From assembly GCF_002261355.1 (NCBI RefSeq), contig NZ_NEVU01000001.1, positions 682,001 through 746,000 on the forward strand: a stretch of 64,000 bases of DNA, written 5' to 3'. This document shows positions 17,207-25,684 of this stretch, one piece after another (the first letter of the stretch is position 1; every line of letters begins with the position of its first letter). Both the position numbers and the translations under genes were made by a program. The notes under the pieces were generated by a model, which had not been told where the DNA came from, did no database searches, and saw only the letters and a program-made list of their open reading frames with translations. Source of the stretch: Bordetella genomosp. 12. GTDB lineage: Bacteria > Pseudomonadota > Gammaproteobacteria > Burkholderiales > Burkholderiaceae_B.

Positions 17207-17258
17207 GGCGGTTTGAAAGCTTAATGAAAGCTTGAAGAAAGTTTGGCGAAAGCTGATT
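17204..17258. repeat. Five tandem 11-bp units beginning GAAAG/GAAGG
   Basis: GAARG pentamers begin at 17204, 17215, 17226, 17237 and 17248, exactly 11 bp apart. The units read GAAGGCGGTTT, GAAAGCTTAAT, GAAAGCTTGAA, GAAAGTTTGGC and GAAAGCTGATT. Eleven base pairs is one helical turn, so all five present the same DNA face, as expected for a multimerising regulator such as an OmpR/PhoB-type response regulator. The array lies between tctBA pair 2 (minus) and the zap genes (plus), next to a promoter-like element reading toward tctBA. Confidence 0.8.
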
Positions 17259-17400
17259 TGGGCTGTCGGAGTGGCCGGCCAGGTTTTACGGCCGCGACAG
17301 GCTTCTGGCAAAAAGCTTTCATGTGGTACTGAATATTGCCGGTTTTCTCAGCTTGCGTGAAGGGGCCCGAATCGGTTCCGGATGGTTTACGATAGCGCCC

Positions 17401-17847
17401 ATGCTGCAAGACCTCGATCAACTCGCCGCCCGGCTAGGGCAATTGGTGCAACGCACCCGGCAACTGCACGCCGAGCGTGATGCGTTGCGTATCCGACTTA
17501 ACGATAGCGACGCCGAAGCGCGCGCGCTCAAACAGCGCTGCGCCGACCGCGAAGCCGAACTCCAGGCCCTGAAAGAACAGATGCGCGATCACAGTGGCGC
17601 GCTCGACCTCTGCAAGGCCGAATCCCAACAGGCCGAAGCGGCGCTGCGCGAGCAGTTGGCGCGCGAGTCTGCCGACCGCCTCGCGCTGGAGGCCAGGGTC
17701 TCCGCGCGTGAGGGCGAGATGCAGCAGGCGCTGGCCGCGCGTGACGCCGAACTGCAGCGTCTGCGTCTGGCCGCCTCGTCGGCGCGCGAGCGTATCGACG
17801 CCGTATTGGCGCGCCTGCCTGGCGCCGCAGCGGGAGAACAAGCCTGA
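17401..17847 (+). CDS. Coiled-coil protein upstream of zapA (ZapB-like)
   Basis: 148-residue protein predicted to be almost entirely alpha-helical coiled coil: heptad-like repeats of Leu/Ala with Arg/Glu run from residue 1 to about 135, with no signal peptide or membrane segment. I chose the ATG at 17401 (MLQDLDQLAARLGQL) because the frame upstream lacks helix character. Its stop overlaps the zapA start (TGATG), so the two are co-translated. Position and structure suggest a ZapA partner in the division ring, comparable to ZapB but about twice as long. This is inference from context and composition, not a recognised sequence match. Confidence 0.75.
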   Translation: MLQDLDQLAARLGQLVQRTRQLHAERDALRIRLNDSDAEARALKQRCADREAELQALKEQMRDHSGALDLCKAESQQAEAALREQLARESADRLALEARVSAREGEMQQALAARDAELQRLRLAASSARERIDAVLARLPGAAAGEQA

Positions 17848-18158
17848 TGGAACGCCTCGATGTCTCTATCCTGGGCCGCGACTATTCGCTCGCGTGCTCG
17901 GCCGAAGAAAAACCCGTCCTGCTGGCTGCGGTGCGCCATGTAGATCACCTCATGCTGCGCATTCAAGGCACGGGCAAGATCTCCAGCAATGAACGCATCG
18001 CCGTCATGGCCGCCTTGCAGATCGCTGGCGAGCTGCTGGCCATGAAAGCGCCGGACGGCCCGCTGGGAGGTTTGGCAGTTGGCGACTTCAAGCGTAGAAT
18101 CGAAGAAATGAACCTGCTGCTCGACGACGCACTGTCGGGCCAGGAAAAGCTCATTTAA
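17847..18158 (+). CDS. zapA: ZapA, FtsZ-ring stabilising protein
   Basis: Small cytoplasmic protein that crosslinks FtsZ filaments at the division site. 103 residues, the usual size. The N-terminal ERLDVSILGRDYSLACSAEEKPVLLAAV matches the ZapA globular domain, followed by the ISSNERIAVMAALQIAGELL helix and a C-terminal coiled coil. It overlaps the upstream coiled-coil gene by one base. The 6S RNA gene lies directly downstream, a linkage of zapA and ssrS known in many gamma- and betaproteobacteria. Confidence 0.93.
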   Translation: MERLDVSILGRDYSLACSAEEKPVLLAAVRHVDHLMLRIQGTGKISSNERIAVMAALQIAGELLAMKAPDGPLGGLAVGDFKRRIEEMNLLLDDALSGQEKLI

Positions 18159-18192
18159 GCGTAGTTAAACGTCCCTCTGGACACTGCGTTGT

Positions 18193-18385
18193 CAGTTTGT
18201 CCCTGCGGTGCTCGTGACTTGGCCATACATTCTCTGAACCGATGCTATCGGCATAATGGTTGCGGGAGTGTTGAGCTGGAGTGATTGTCACTTTGTTGAC
18301 GAACCCGATGCTCTTCGGATCGCGACCACCTTGAACCTAAGGGTTCGAGATGCCGGCCTAGACGGCACATGCGGGGCATCTATCC
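18193..18385 (+). ncRNA. ssrS: 6S RNA (regulator of RNA polymerase)
   Basis: 6S RNA binds sigma-70 RNA polymerase by mimicking an open promoter. The conserved 3' segment ACCTTGAACC-TAAGGGTTCGAG is present near 18329-18351, matching the ACCTTGAACCAAGGGTTC block of the E. coli RNA by reading. The 5' half has CTGAACCGATG near 18234. A closing stem can be drawn: CCCTGC (18201) with GCGGGG (18371), GTGC with GCAC, TTGGCC with GGCCTA. Position after zapA supports it. Ends are estimated from the stem and may be off by about 10 bases. Confidence 0.85.
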
Positions 18386-18386
18386 C

Positions 18387-18422
18387 GGCAGGCCTGCTTC
18401 CTTTGCGAAGCTTGGGCCTGCC
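18387..18422. other. Strong two-part hairpin after 6S RNA
   Basis: GGCAGGCC (18387-18394) pairs with GGCCTGCC (18415-18422), enclosing a second perfect stem GCTTC (18396-18400) with GAAGC (18407-18411). There is no T run after it, so it is not a simple terminator. It could protect the 6S precursor 3' end or be a processing signal. Confidence 0.6.
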
Positions 18423-18428
18423 TCGGGA

Positions 18429-18448
18429 CCGGGTTTGCCCGGATCTTT
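18429..18448 (+). terminator. Hairpin with short T run downstream of 6S RNA
   Basis: CCGGG (18429-18433), TTTG loop, CCCGG (18438-18442), then ATCTTT. A short terminator-like element that may end the 6S transcript before the SIMPL gene. Confidence 0.4.
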
Positions 18449-18457
18449 CCCCCCCCC
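18449..18457 (+). repeat. C9 homopolymer upstream of the SIMPL gene
   Basis: Nine consecutive C residues end 21 bases before the ATG of the SIMPL gene. Poly-C tracts upstream of genes are known phase-variation devices in Bordetella (fimbrial promoters), though those are longer. See findings. Confidence 0.7.
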
Positions 18458-18478
18458 ATCCATCTCACGGGTTTCCTC

Positions 18479-19237
18479 ATGCACCGACCCTTAGCGTTTT
18501 CGCTCACCCGAATCGCGGCCGCCTGCTGCGCCACCCTGGCTTTGTCGGCCTTTCAGCCCAGTGTCGCCCAGACCGCGCCGACGGCCGCGCCTGAATCGCA
18601 GCGCAGCACCGCGCCCGAACTGAGTCTGCAGGCTTCGGCTTCGGCCGAGATCAAGCAGGATACGGTTCGCATCAGTCTGTCGGTCGAGGTCGAGGCCAAT
18701 GATCAGGTCTCGGCCGGCAAGCGCCTGACGGCGGCGCTGGACGAGGTCGTCAAGCGCGCGCGCGGCGCCAAGAATGTCGAGGTGCGCTCCGGCGGCTACA
18801 ACGTCTGGCCCAACACCAACGCCAAGGGCAAGATCGTCAACTGGCGCGGACAGGGCGAAGTCGTACTGGAATCCAAGGATTTCGAGGCTGCCTCGGCCCT
18901 GGCCGCCAAATTGGGCGACAAGACGGCGATCTCTAATATTGCTTTCTTTTTGTCGCGCGAGGGGCGCGAGGCCGAGGAGCGCAAGTTGCTGAGCCAGGCG
19001 GCCCAGGCTTTCAAAGAGCGGGCCTTGGCCGCGGCCAATGCCTTCGGCTTTGCGGGCTATCGTCTGGCCCGGCTGGAACTCGGGGGCGGGGGCGGCGCAT
19101 CGGCGCCCATGCCGCGCATGATGACGGCGCAGATGGCCAAGGCGGACACGGCCGCCGCGCCGGCTCCGGGCGTTCCCCTGGAAGCCGGCGAAGTGACCGT
19201 CAGCGTCACGGTTGGCGGGACGATCGTCTTGCAGTAA
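18479..19237 (+). CDS. Periplasmic SIMPL-domain (DUF541) protein
   Basis: 252 residues. The N-terminal signal peptide spans about residues 1-31 (basic start, [11 protein letters not shown], cleavage-like VAQT), so the product is exported. The rest matches the SIMPL/DUF541 family: [27 protein letters not shown] near 48-74, [25 protein letters not shown], and a C-terminal [19 protein letters not shown] glycine-rich segment (LGGGGGAS) lies near 200. The biochemical role of the family is not settled; some members affect oxidative stress or outer-membrane integrity. The 3' end overlaps the convergent lgt gene by 32 bases, and a C9 tract lies upstream. Confidence 0.85.
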   Translation: MHRPLAFSLTRIAAACCATLALSAFQPSVAQTAPTAAPESQRSTAPELSLQASASAEIKQDTVRISLSVEVEANDQVSAGKRLTAALDEVVKRARGAKNVEVRSGGYNVWPNTNAKGKIVNWRGQGEVVLESKDFEAASALAAKLGDKTAISNIAFFLSREGREAEERKLLSQAAQAFKERALAAANAFGFAGYRLARLELGGGGGASAPMPRMMTAQMAKADTAAAPAPGVPLEAGEVTVSVTVGGTIVLQ

Positions 19238-20000
19238 AGACAAACAGGGCCAGGCCGGCCAGGAACATCGGCAGCGACAGCCACTGTCCCATGCTCATTC
19301 CGCCGGCCAGCAGTCCCAGGAAGTTGTCCGGCTCGCGCGTGAACTCCACCAGGAAGCGGAAAGCGCCGTATCCCATCAGAAAGAGGGCGCTGACCTGCCC
19401 GGTGGGGCGCGGCTTGCTCGAAAACCACCACAGGATCACGAACAGCACCAGCCCTTCCAACCCCAGTTCGTACAGTTGCGAGGGGTGGCGGGGCAGGTTG
19501 TCGCCCGACTGCGGGAAGACCATCGCCCAGGACACCGTCGAGGGGCGTCCCCAGAGCTCGCCGTTGATGAAGTTGCCCATGCGCCCGGCACCCAGGCCCA
19601 GCGGAATGAGCGGCGCGATGAAGTCGCTGATCGTAAAGAAGCTCACCCCTTTTTTGCGCGCGAACAGCAGCATCACCAGGATGACCCCGATCAGCCCGCC
19701 GTGAAAGGACATGCCGCCCTCCCACAGAAAGGCGATTTCCAGCGGATGGCTCAGGTAATAGCCGGGCTTGTAGAACAAGACATAGCCCAGCCGCCCGCCC
19801 AGCACCACGCCCAGCACGCTATAGAAAATCAGGTCTTCGAGATCCTTGGCCGTGAGGTTGCCGCCCTGTCCACGATTGATGCGATAGCGGCCCAGCAGAT
19901 AGACCAGGGCGAAGGCCAGCAGATACATCAGGCCGTACCAATGAATCGCGAGCGGACCCAGGCGCAGGGCGACGGGGTCGAATTGAGGTGCTTGAAGCAT
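19206..20000 (-). CDS. lgt: Prolipoprotein diacylglyceryl transferase
   Basis: Inner-membrane enzyme that adds diacylglycerol to the lipobox Cys of prelipoproteins, the first step of lipoprotein maturation. I chose the ATG at 20000 ([23 protein letters not shown]), the usual family start, giving 264 residues; the open frame upstream to 20126 has no family similarity. Conserved elements are [24 protein letters not shown] with the essential His, and the signature [17 protein letters not shown]. There are seven hydrophobic segments. Its 3' end overlaps the convergent SIMPL gene by 32 bases. Confidence 0.96.
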   Translation of the reverse strand: MLQAPQFDPVALRLGPLAIHWYGLMYLLAFALVYLLGRYRINRGQGGNLTAKDLEDLIFYSVLGVVLGGRLGYVLFYKPGYYLSHPLEIAFLWEGGMSFHGGLIGVILVMLLFARKKGVSFFTISDFIAPLIPLGLGAGRMGNFINGELWGRPSTVSWAMVFPQSGDNLPRHPSQLYELGLEGLVLFVILWWFSSKPRPTGQVSALFLMGYGAFRFLVEFTREPDNFLGLLAGGMSMGQWLSLPMFLAGLALFVFTARRSSRQP

Positions 20001-20179
20001 GAGAGGTCTGTGAGAAAATTTATTCGATGATAACCGGCGTGCCTGCCGCGTGGCAGCCGGCGCGGGCTCAGTTGAAAGGACAGGCCCATGAAGAGATTCG
20101 TTCCCCATGGCAAACTCGGGTACCATCCTTGCGGTCGAGGGTAGTCCTGCAGGCGCTCTCCGTAGTGGAAGTCCGTATT

Positions 20180-20515
20180 ATGTATTTGAATCTCAAGCTG
20201 ATTCTTTGTGGCGTAGCGCTGCTGGCAGCAGGCGCGGCCCAGGCGCAGACCAACGGTCTGGACCTCGCCAAAAGCAAAGCCTGTATGGCCTGTCATCAGG
20301 TCGACAACAAGCGGGTGGGGCCGCCTTTTATCAGCGTGGCCGAGCGCTATGCCGACCATCCCGAGGCCGTCGATTATCTGGCCAACAAGATCCGCACGGG
20401 TGGGCGGGGCGCCTGGGGCGCCGTTCCCATGCCGGCGCAGTCGCAAGTCACGCCCGAAGAGGCCAGGCAGTTGGCGCAGTGGGTGCTGACGCTCAAGCCG
20501 GCCAAGCAACCCTGA
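20180..20515 (+). CDS. Small c-type cytochrome (c551/c552-like)
   Basis: Periplasmic monohaem electron carrier. The ATG at 20180 gives 111 residues with a signal peptide (LKLILCGVALLAAGAAQAQ, about 5-23). The haem-binding CxxCH is CMACH in SKACMACHQVDNKRVGPPF, with VGP following as in class I cytochromes. The sixth ligand Met is probably in GAVPMPAQSQVTPEEARQLAQWVL. The frame is open upstream to 20027, but that part overlaps the lgt promoter region and has no signal-peptide character. msrA follows 13 bases later, so the two may be co-transcribed. Confidence 0.92.
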   Translation: MYLNLKLILCGVALLAAGAAQAQTNGLDLAKSKACMACHQVDNKRVGPPFISVAERYADHPEAVDYLANKIRTGGRGAWGAVPMPAQSQVTPEEARQLAQWVLTLKPAKQP

Positions 20516-20528
20516 TCTCAAGGAAATC

Positions 20529-21089
20529 ATGATGTCTGAATCCCCTGCTCGTTCCGGCCTGGAAGTCGCGGTGCTGGGCGGCGGCTGTTTCTGGTGCGTC
20601 GAAGCGGTTCTGAAGGACTTGCGTGGCGTGGTCAGCGTGCTGCCCGGTTATGCCGGCGGCCATGTCGACAACCCCAGTTATCAGCAAGTGTGCAACAAGG
20701 ATACCGGGCACATCGAAGTGGCCCAGGTGCAGTTCGATCCGGCCGAACTGAGCTACGCCGATTTGTTGCGAGTCTTCTTCGCCACGCATGACCCGACCAC
20801 GCCGGGCCGTCAGGGCAATGACGTCGGCCCTCAGTACGAATCGGCGATCTTCTGGCAGAACGACACGCAGCGTGCGCAGGCGCAGGCCGTGATCGAGGAA
20901 ATCGACGCCGCGCGCATCTACGACGCGCCGGTGGTCACGCAATTGCTTGCGCCGGCGCGCTTCTGGCCGGCCGAAGACTACCATCGTGACTACTTCGCGC
21001 TGCACCCCGAGCAAGGCTATTGCCAGTTCGTGATCGCACCCAAGGTGGCGAAGTTTCGCAAGCAATTCCAGGATCGCCTCAAGCATTGA
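20529..21089 (+). CDS. msrA: Peptide methionine (S)-S-oxide reductase
   Basis: Repairs oxidised methionine (S epimer) in proteins. 186 residues. The catalytic motif is GGGCFWCVEAVL with nucleophile C20. Downstream hallmarks are GVVSVLPGYAGGHVDNPSYQQVC, TGHIEVAQVQFDP, FFATHDPTTPGRQGNDVGPQYESAIF and the resolving region near YCQFVIAPKVAKFRKQF. The start uses tandem ATG codons at 20529 and 20532. It follows the cytochrome gene by 13 bases and is closed by a hairpin at 21106-21131. Confidence 0.96.
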   Translation: MMSESPARSGLEVAVLGGGCFWCVEAVLKDLRGVVSVLPGYAGGHVDNPSYQQVCNKDTGHIEVAQVQFDPAELSYADLLRVFFATHDPTTPGRQGNDVGPQYESAIFWQNDTQRAQAQAVIEEIDAARIYDAPVVTQLLAPARFWPAEDYHRDYFALHPEQGYCQFVIAPKVAKFRKQFQDRLKH

Positions 21090-21105
21090 AGCGATGGCCG
21101 ATGTG

Positions 21106-21131
21106 ACGAAGCCCCCGGCAGGGGGCTTCGT
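21106..21131. terminator. Bidirectional hairpin between msrA and hppD
   Basis: A perfect 11-bp inverted repeat, ACGAAGCCCCC (21106-21116), GGCA loop, GGGGGCTTCGT (21121-21131), lies between the convergent genes msrA and hppD. T content after either arm is modest (CGTTTG on the plus side), so termination efficiency is uncertain. Confidence 0.7.
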
Positions 21132-21150
21132 CGTTTGCGGGTGGGCGGGT

Positions 21151-22263
21151 TCAGTCCGCGGTCTTGACCACGCCGCGGCGCATTTGGTCCAGCTCGATGG
21201 ATTCGAACAGGGCTTTGAAGTTGCCCTCTCCGAACCCGTCATTACCCTTGCGCTGAATGATCTCGAAGAAGATGGGGCCGATCTGGTTCTCGGTGAAGAT
21301 CTGCAGCAGCAGTCCGCCGCCCGGCGCGCCGTCGAGCAGGATGCGGTTTTTCTGCAGGCGATCCACGTTCTCGCCGTGCTGCGGCAGACGGCGGTCCAGC
21401 AGTTCGTAGTAGGTTTCCGGGGTGTCTAGAAAGACCACCCCATTCTTGCGCAGTGCTTCGATGGTTCCATAGATATCGTCTGTCGCCATCGCGATGTGCT
21501 GGATACCCTCGCCGCGGTACAGATCCAGGTATTCCTGGATTTGGCCTTTTTCCTCGGTGCCTTCCTCGTTGATGGGGATGCGGATATTGCCGCAAGGCGA
21601 GGTCATGGCCTTGGACTTCACGCCCGTCACTTTGCCTTCGATGTCGAAATAGCGGACCTCGCGGAAATTGAACAGACGCTCGTAGAACTCCGCCCACTCC
21701 GCCATGCGGCCTTTGTGCACGTTGTGCGTCAGGTGATCGACCAGGGTCAGGCCGGCGCCGGCATACGTCAGATCTTCCTGGGCATGGGCGGGATCGAGCG
21801 GCTCGAAATCCACGTCGTAGATGCTGATATCGCCAATCCCGCCATGGCCGTTCTTGCCGCGCCAGCGGTCCACGAGATAAATCAGCGAATCACCGATGCC
21901 CTTGATGGCCGGGATGTTCAGTTCCATCGGGCCGCTGTGCGAGTCGAAACCCCAGGCGCCCAGTTCCAGCGCGCGTTGATAGGCGCGCGCCGCGTCGTCC
22001 ACGCGAAAGCCGATGGCACAGATCGACGGGCCGTGCAGGCGGGCGAAGCGTTGGGCGAAGGAATCCGGTTCGGCGTTGATCAGAAAGTTGATGCCCCCTT
22101 GGCGGTACAGCGTCACGTCCTTGTGGCGGTGTTTGGCGATCGCCTTGAAGCCCAGCAACTCGAACACCTTGCGCAGCGCCACGGGATCGGGGGCGGTGTA
22201 CTCGATGAATTCAAAACCGGCGGTGCCCATGGGGTTGTCCCAAGGCTGGAATTGCGTCGTCAT
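21151..22263 (-). CDS. hppD: 4-Hydroxyphenylpyruvate dioxygenase
   Basis: Non-haem Fe(II) dioxygenase converting 4-hydroxyphenylpyruvate to homogentisate in tyrosine breakdown. The 370-residue protein has two vicinal-oxygen-chelate halves. The iron ligands are visible by family alignment: H177 in LVDHLTHNV, H256 in GIQHIAMATDDI and E334 in PIFFEIIQRKG. Other hallmarks are FFGEGNFKALFESIE-type C-terminus (GFGEGNFKALFESIELDQ) and DGAPGGGLLLQIFTE. It is divergent from an Lrp-family regulator across 140 bases containing AT-rich dyads, so Lrp-type control by an aromatic amino acid is likely but inferred. Confidence 0.97.
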   Translation of the reverse strand: MTTQFQPWDNPMGTAGFEFIEYTAPDPVALRKVFELLGFKAIAKHRHKDVTLYRQGGINFLINAEPDSFAQRFARLHGPSICAIGFRVDDAARAYQRALELGAWGFDSHSGPMELNIPAIKGIGDSLIYLVDRWRGKNGHGGIGDISIYDVDFEPLDPAHAQEDLTYAGAGLTLVDHLTHNVHKGRMAEWAEFYERLFNFREVRYFDIEGKVTGVKSKAMTSPCGNIRIPINEEGTEEKGQIQEYLDLYRGEGIQHIAMATDDIYGTIEALRKNGVVFLDTPETYYELLDRRLPQHGENVDRLQKNRILLDGAPGGGLLLQIFTENQIGPIFFEIIQRKGNDGFGEGNFKALFESIELDQMRRGVVKTAD

Positions 22264-22300
22264 GGCTGCGCGTCCTTGTCTCTTTGTTGGTGTGCGAAAA

Positions 22301-22394
22301 GCAAAATTCTAGGCATTTGCCCTGGCAGGCGATTGCGAAAATAGCCCGCCAAGCCCTATCATCGGCAATCTGATTGCTCAAAATTAGAATCTAA
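22301..22394. promoter_or_regulatory. Candidate Lrp-type operators in the hppD-lrp divergent gap
   Basis: Two dyads stand out in this AT-rich gap. GCAAA (22301-22305) with TTTGC (22316-22320) lies 38 bases upstream of hppD. TTAGA-A-TCTAA (22384-22394) lies 9 bases before the regulator ATG. Both resemble the AT-rich palindromes bound by Lrp/AsnC proteins. Binding is inference. Confidence 0.4.
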
Positions 22395-22403
22395 GGGTAG
22401 AAA

Positions 22404-22880
22404 ATGACCGAAAATGGTCTGGATAGGACAGATCGGCGAATTCTGGCCGAATTGCAGCGCGACGGGCGGCTCAGTAATCAGGAGCTGGCCGACCGGGTCT
22501 CCCTCTCGCCCAGCCCCTGTCTGCGCCGGGTCCGCCGTCTCGAAGAGCAGGGCTATATCAAGCGGTATGCGGCCTTGGTCGACGCTGACAAGGTCGGCTT
22601 GGGGCTGTTGGCCTATGTGACCATCCGGCTGAACAAGCACGTGGGGGGCAGTCATGCCTCCATGGCGGATTTCCACCGCGATGTGCAGCTCTGGCCGGAA
22701 GTCGTGGAGTGCTATGCCATGTCGGGCGACATGGACTACCTGCTGCGCATCCAGGTCCAAGACCTGGCGCATTTCTCCCGTTTTGCGATGGATACCCTGA
22801 TGCTGCATCCGGCGGTCGTCGATATGAAATCCTTTTTTGCCTTGCAGCAGATCAAGGAGACAACCGAGCTTCACATCTGA
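22404..22880 (+). CDS. Lrp/AsnC-family transcriptional regulator, divergent from hppD
   Basis: 158 residues. The N-terminal helix-turn-helix domain is at about 8-60 (LDRTDRRILAELQRDGRLSNQELADRVSLSPSPCLRRVRRLEEQGYI), the form typical of Lrp. The C-terminal ligand-binding RAM domain contains VVECYAMSGDMDYLLRIQVQDLAHFSRF. The ATG at 22404 is preceded by AAGGG at 22394-22398. It faces hppD and probably controls it and itself; the effector, possibly tyrosine or phenylalanine, is inferred only from context. No gene follows before the rRNA operon 900 bases later. Confidence 0.93.
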   Translation: MTENGLDRTDRRILAELQRDGRLSNQELADRVSLSPSPCLRRVRRLEEQGYIKRYAALVDADKVGLGLLAYVTIRLNKHVGGSHASMADFHRDVQLWPEVVECYAMSGDMDYLLRIQVQDLAHFSRFAMDTLMLHPAVVDMKSFFALQQIKETTELHI

Positions 22881-22978
22881 GCTGCCCCTCTATATAGGGG
22901 CAGCAGCCGGCAACCGGGGCCGGAAGACCTGGCTCCGAGAAGAAAAAACCCTTTTTCCCAGAAAAAGGTGTCAAAGCC

Positions 22979-23008
22979 GTGACACGCGATTTTTTTCTGT
23001 GCTATAGT
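22979..23008 (+). promoter_or_regulatory. rRNA operon promoter 1 (distal)
   Basis: GTGACA (22979-22984), 18-bp spacer, TATAGT (23003-23008), about 800 bases before 16S. The -10 region reads TGTGCTATAGTTCG, nearly the same as in promoter 2. Confidence 0.55.
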
Positions 23009-23218
23009 TCGCCCCCTCGCAGCACAGACAGCAATGCAAACGCAACGCAGCCGGTGTAGCGAGACCGAAGCGAGATGGTTTTTCGGGTTCCAAAGCGATT
23101 GCCGCATGAGCGGGGCGCAGGAAGCGAAAGGGGTCTCTGACACGGGGAGGGTGGTTTAGGCGTAGCGCCGGCCGGGATTCCAGTGTTGCACGACGGTGTA
23201 GAAATAAAGCAGCTTCGG

Positions 23219-23248
23219 TTGCATGATCTGCAAAAGTTGTGTTATAGT
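23219..23248 (+). promoter_or_regulatory. rRNA operon promoter 2
   Basis: TTGCAT (23219-23224), 18-bp spacer, TATAGT (23243-23248), with TGTGTTATAGTTTCG around the -10, closely matching promoter 1. Confidence 0.55.
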
Positions 23249-23459
23249 TTCGGGCTTGGCAGTTAGCGAAACGTCAGGGTTAACCCTGATCTGCGGTGGC
23301 AAGAGCAAGACGCCTGACGCAGGATGCTTCGCTAGTTGCTAAGCACGGGTTGCCGAGAGGTGATCCGAGGGACGCGAGTCTCTGAAGAAGTGGTGAGTTG
23401 GCAAGGCAGGCGTGAGCAGAAGAAATTTTGCGAGCGGCGCGAAAAAAAGCGAAGCCGAG

Positions 23460-23488
23460 TTGACAAACTTAAAAAACTTCTTCATAAT
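23460..23488 (+). promoter_or_regulatory. rRNA operon promoter 3 (proximal, strongest match)
   Basis: A consensus TTGACA (23460-23465), exactly 17 bp, then CATAAT (23483-23488). An A/T-rich spacer and an A-rich upstream region (GCGCGAAAAAAAGCG) resemble rrn core and UP elements. The predicted start is near 23495, about 300 bases before 16S. Confidence 0.8.
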
Positions 23489-23597
23489 CTCGTTTCTCTG
23501 CTGCTGACAACGACGCAGCGACGACAGCAAGGCAAGACGCTGTAAGTTGCGCGAAGTTAAGTGGGTAGCGAGTTTAGTAAGTGCAGTTGGCAGTACC

Positions 23598-23609
23598 GCT
23601 CTTTAACAA
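23598..23609 (+). promoter_or_regulatory. boxA antitermination element in the rrn leader
   Basis: CGCTCTTTAACA matches the boxA core (TGCTCTTTAACA) that loads the Nus antitermination complex on rRNA transcripts. A second copy lies in the spacer at 25672. Confidence 0.8.
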
Positions 23610-23613
23610 TTAA

Positions 23614-23637
23614 ACAACCGATAAGTGTGGGCACTTG
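23614..23637 (+). other. 5' arm of the 16S processing stem
   Basis: Bases 23614-23637 (ACAACCGATAAGTGTGGGCA then CTTG) are nearly fully complementary to 25346-25371, after the 16S end. The long duplex is the expected RNase III processing stem of pre-16S rRNA. Confidence 0.75.
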
Positions 23638-23796
23638 GTGTGAGTGCGCAACGACTGGGTTTCGGCCTGGTCGGGAAGCGAAACTATCAAGTGCTCATAT
23701 ATGAAGTAAGGTTTAGTTTTTCGAAACTATCACCTCACTTCCTTTGAGCAAGCGAAAGTCGTCATTGGGTAAAACTGATGGCGCAACACAGAGATT

Positions 23797-25328
<1,532 letters not shown>

Positions 25329-25345
25329 AGAGCTAAGTGCTCGCG

Positions 25346-25371
25346 TCAAGTGTCCACGCTTATCGGTTGTT
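25346..25371 (+). other. 3' arm of the 16S processing stem
   Basis: CAAGTGTCCACGCTTATCGG and the following TTGTT mirror the leader arm at 23614-23637, with two or three mismatches or G-U pairs. Confidence 0.75.
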
Positions 25372-25424
25372 AGAATATAGCTGCTGGAAGGATCGAACAG
25401 ATCCGGGAAGATTTTGAAGGTCTA

Positions 25425-25501
25425 GGGTCTGTAGCTCAGTCGGTTAGAGCACCGTCTTGATAAGGCGGGGGTCGTTGGTTCGAATCCAACCAGACCCACC
25501 A
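25425..25501 (+). tRNA. tRNA-Ile (GAT)
   Basis: 77 bases from GGGTCTGTAGCTC to CAGACCCACCA. The acceptor stem GGGTCTG pairs with CAGACCC, the anticodon loop reads CTTGATAAG (anticodon GAT), the T loop is GGTTCGAATCC, and CCA is encoded. It sits in the 16S-23S spacer as in most proteobacterial rrn operons. Confidence 0.98.
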
Positions 25502-25511
25502 CGCATTACAT

Positions 25512-25587
25512 GGGGGTGTAGCTCAGCTGGGAGAGCGCCTGCTTTGCAAGCAGGATGTCATCGGTTCGATCCCGTTCACCTCCACCA
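25512..25587 (+). tRNA. tRNA-Ala (TGC)
   Basis: 76 bases from GGGGGTGTAGCTC to CACCTCCACCA. The anticodon loop CTTTGCAAG gives anticodon TGC, the T loop is GGTTCGATCCC, and CCA is encoded. The third acceptor pair is G-U. It is 10 bases after tRNA-Ile in the rRNA spacer. Confidence 0.98.
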
Positions 25588-25671
25588 CTGATTTGTGGTG
25601 ATGCAGCCTGAGGGTAACGATTAGTACTGCGTGCAGTGTTAATCGTTAGGTTTAGGCCTGACAGCTATATT

Positions 25672-25684
25672 TGTTCTTTAACAA
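25672..25684 (+). promoter_or_regulatory. boxA element in the 16S-23S spacer
   Basis: TTGTTCTTTAACA matches the second boxA usually found before 23S rRNA. Confidence 0.75.

Noticed and set aside
17018-17311. 97-codon minus-strand frame upstream of tctBA pair 2
   Set aside because: It runs through the repeat array and promoter-like element, has no ribosome site or motif, and its composition is odd (Phe/Ser/Pro runs from the repeats).
22881-23190. Possible small gene or tRNA between lrp and the rRNA promoters
   Set aside because: No cloverleaf can be drawn and the short minus-strand frame (22871-23143) crosses the promoter; treated as the distal rrn leader.
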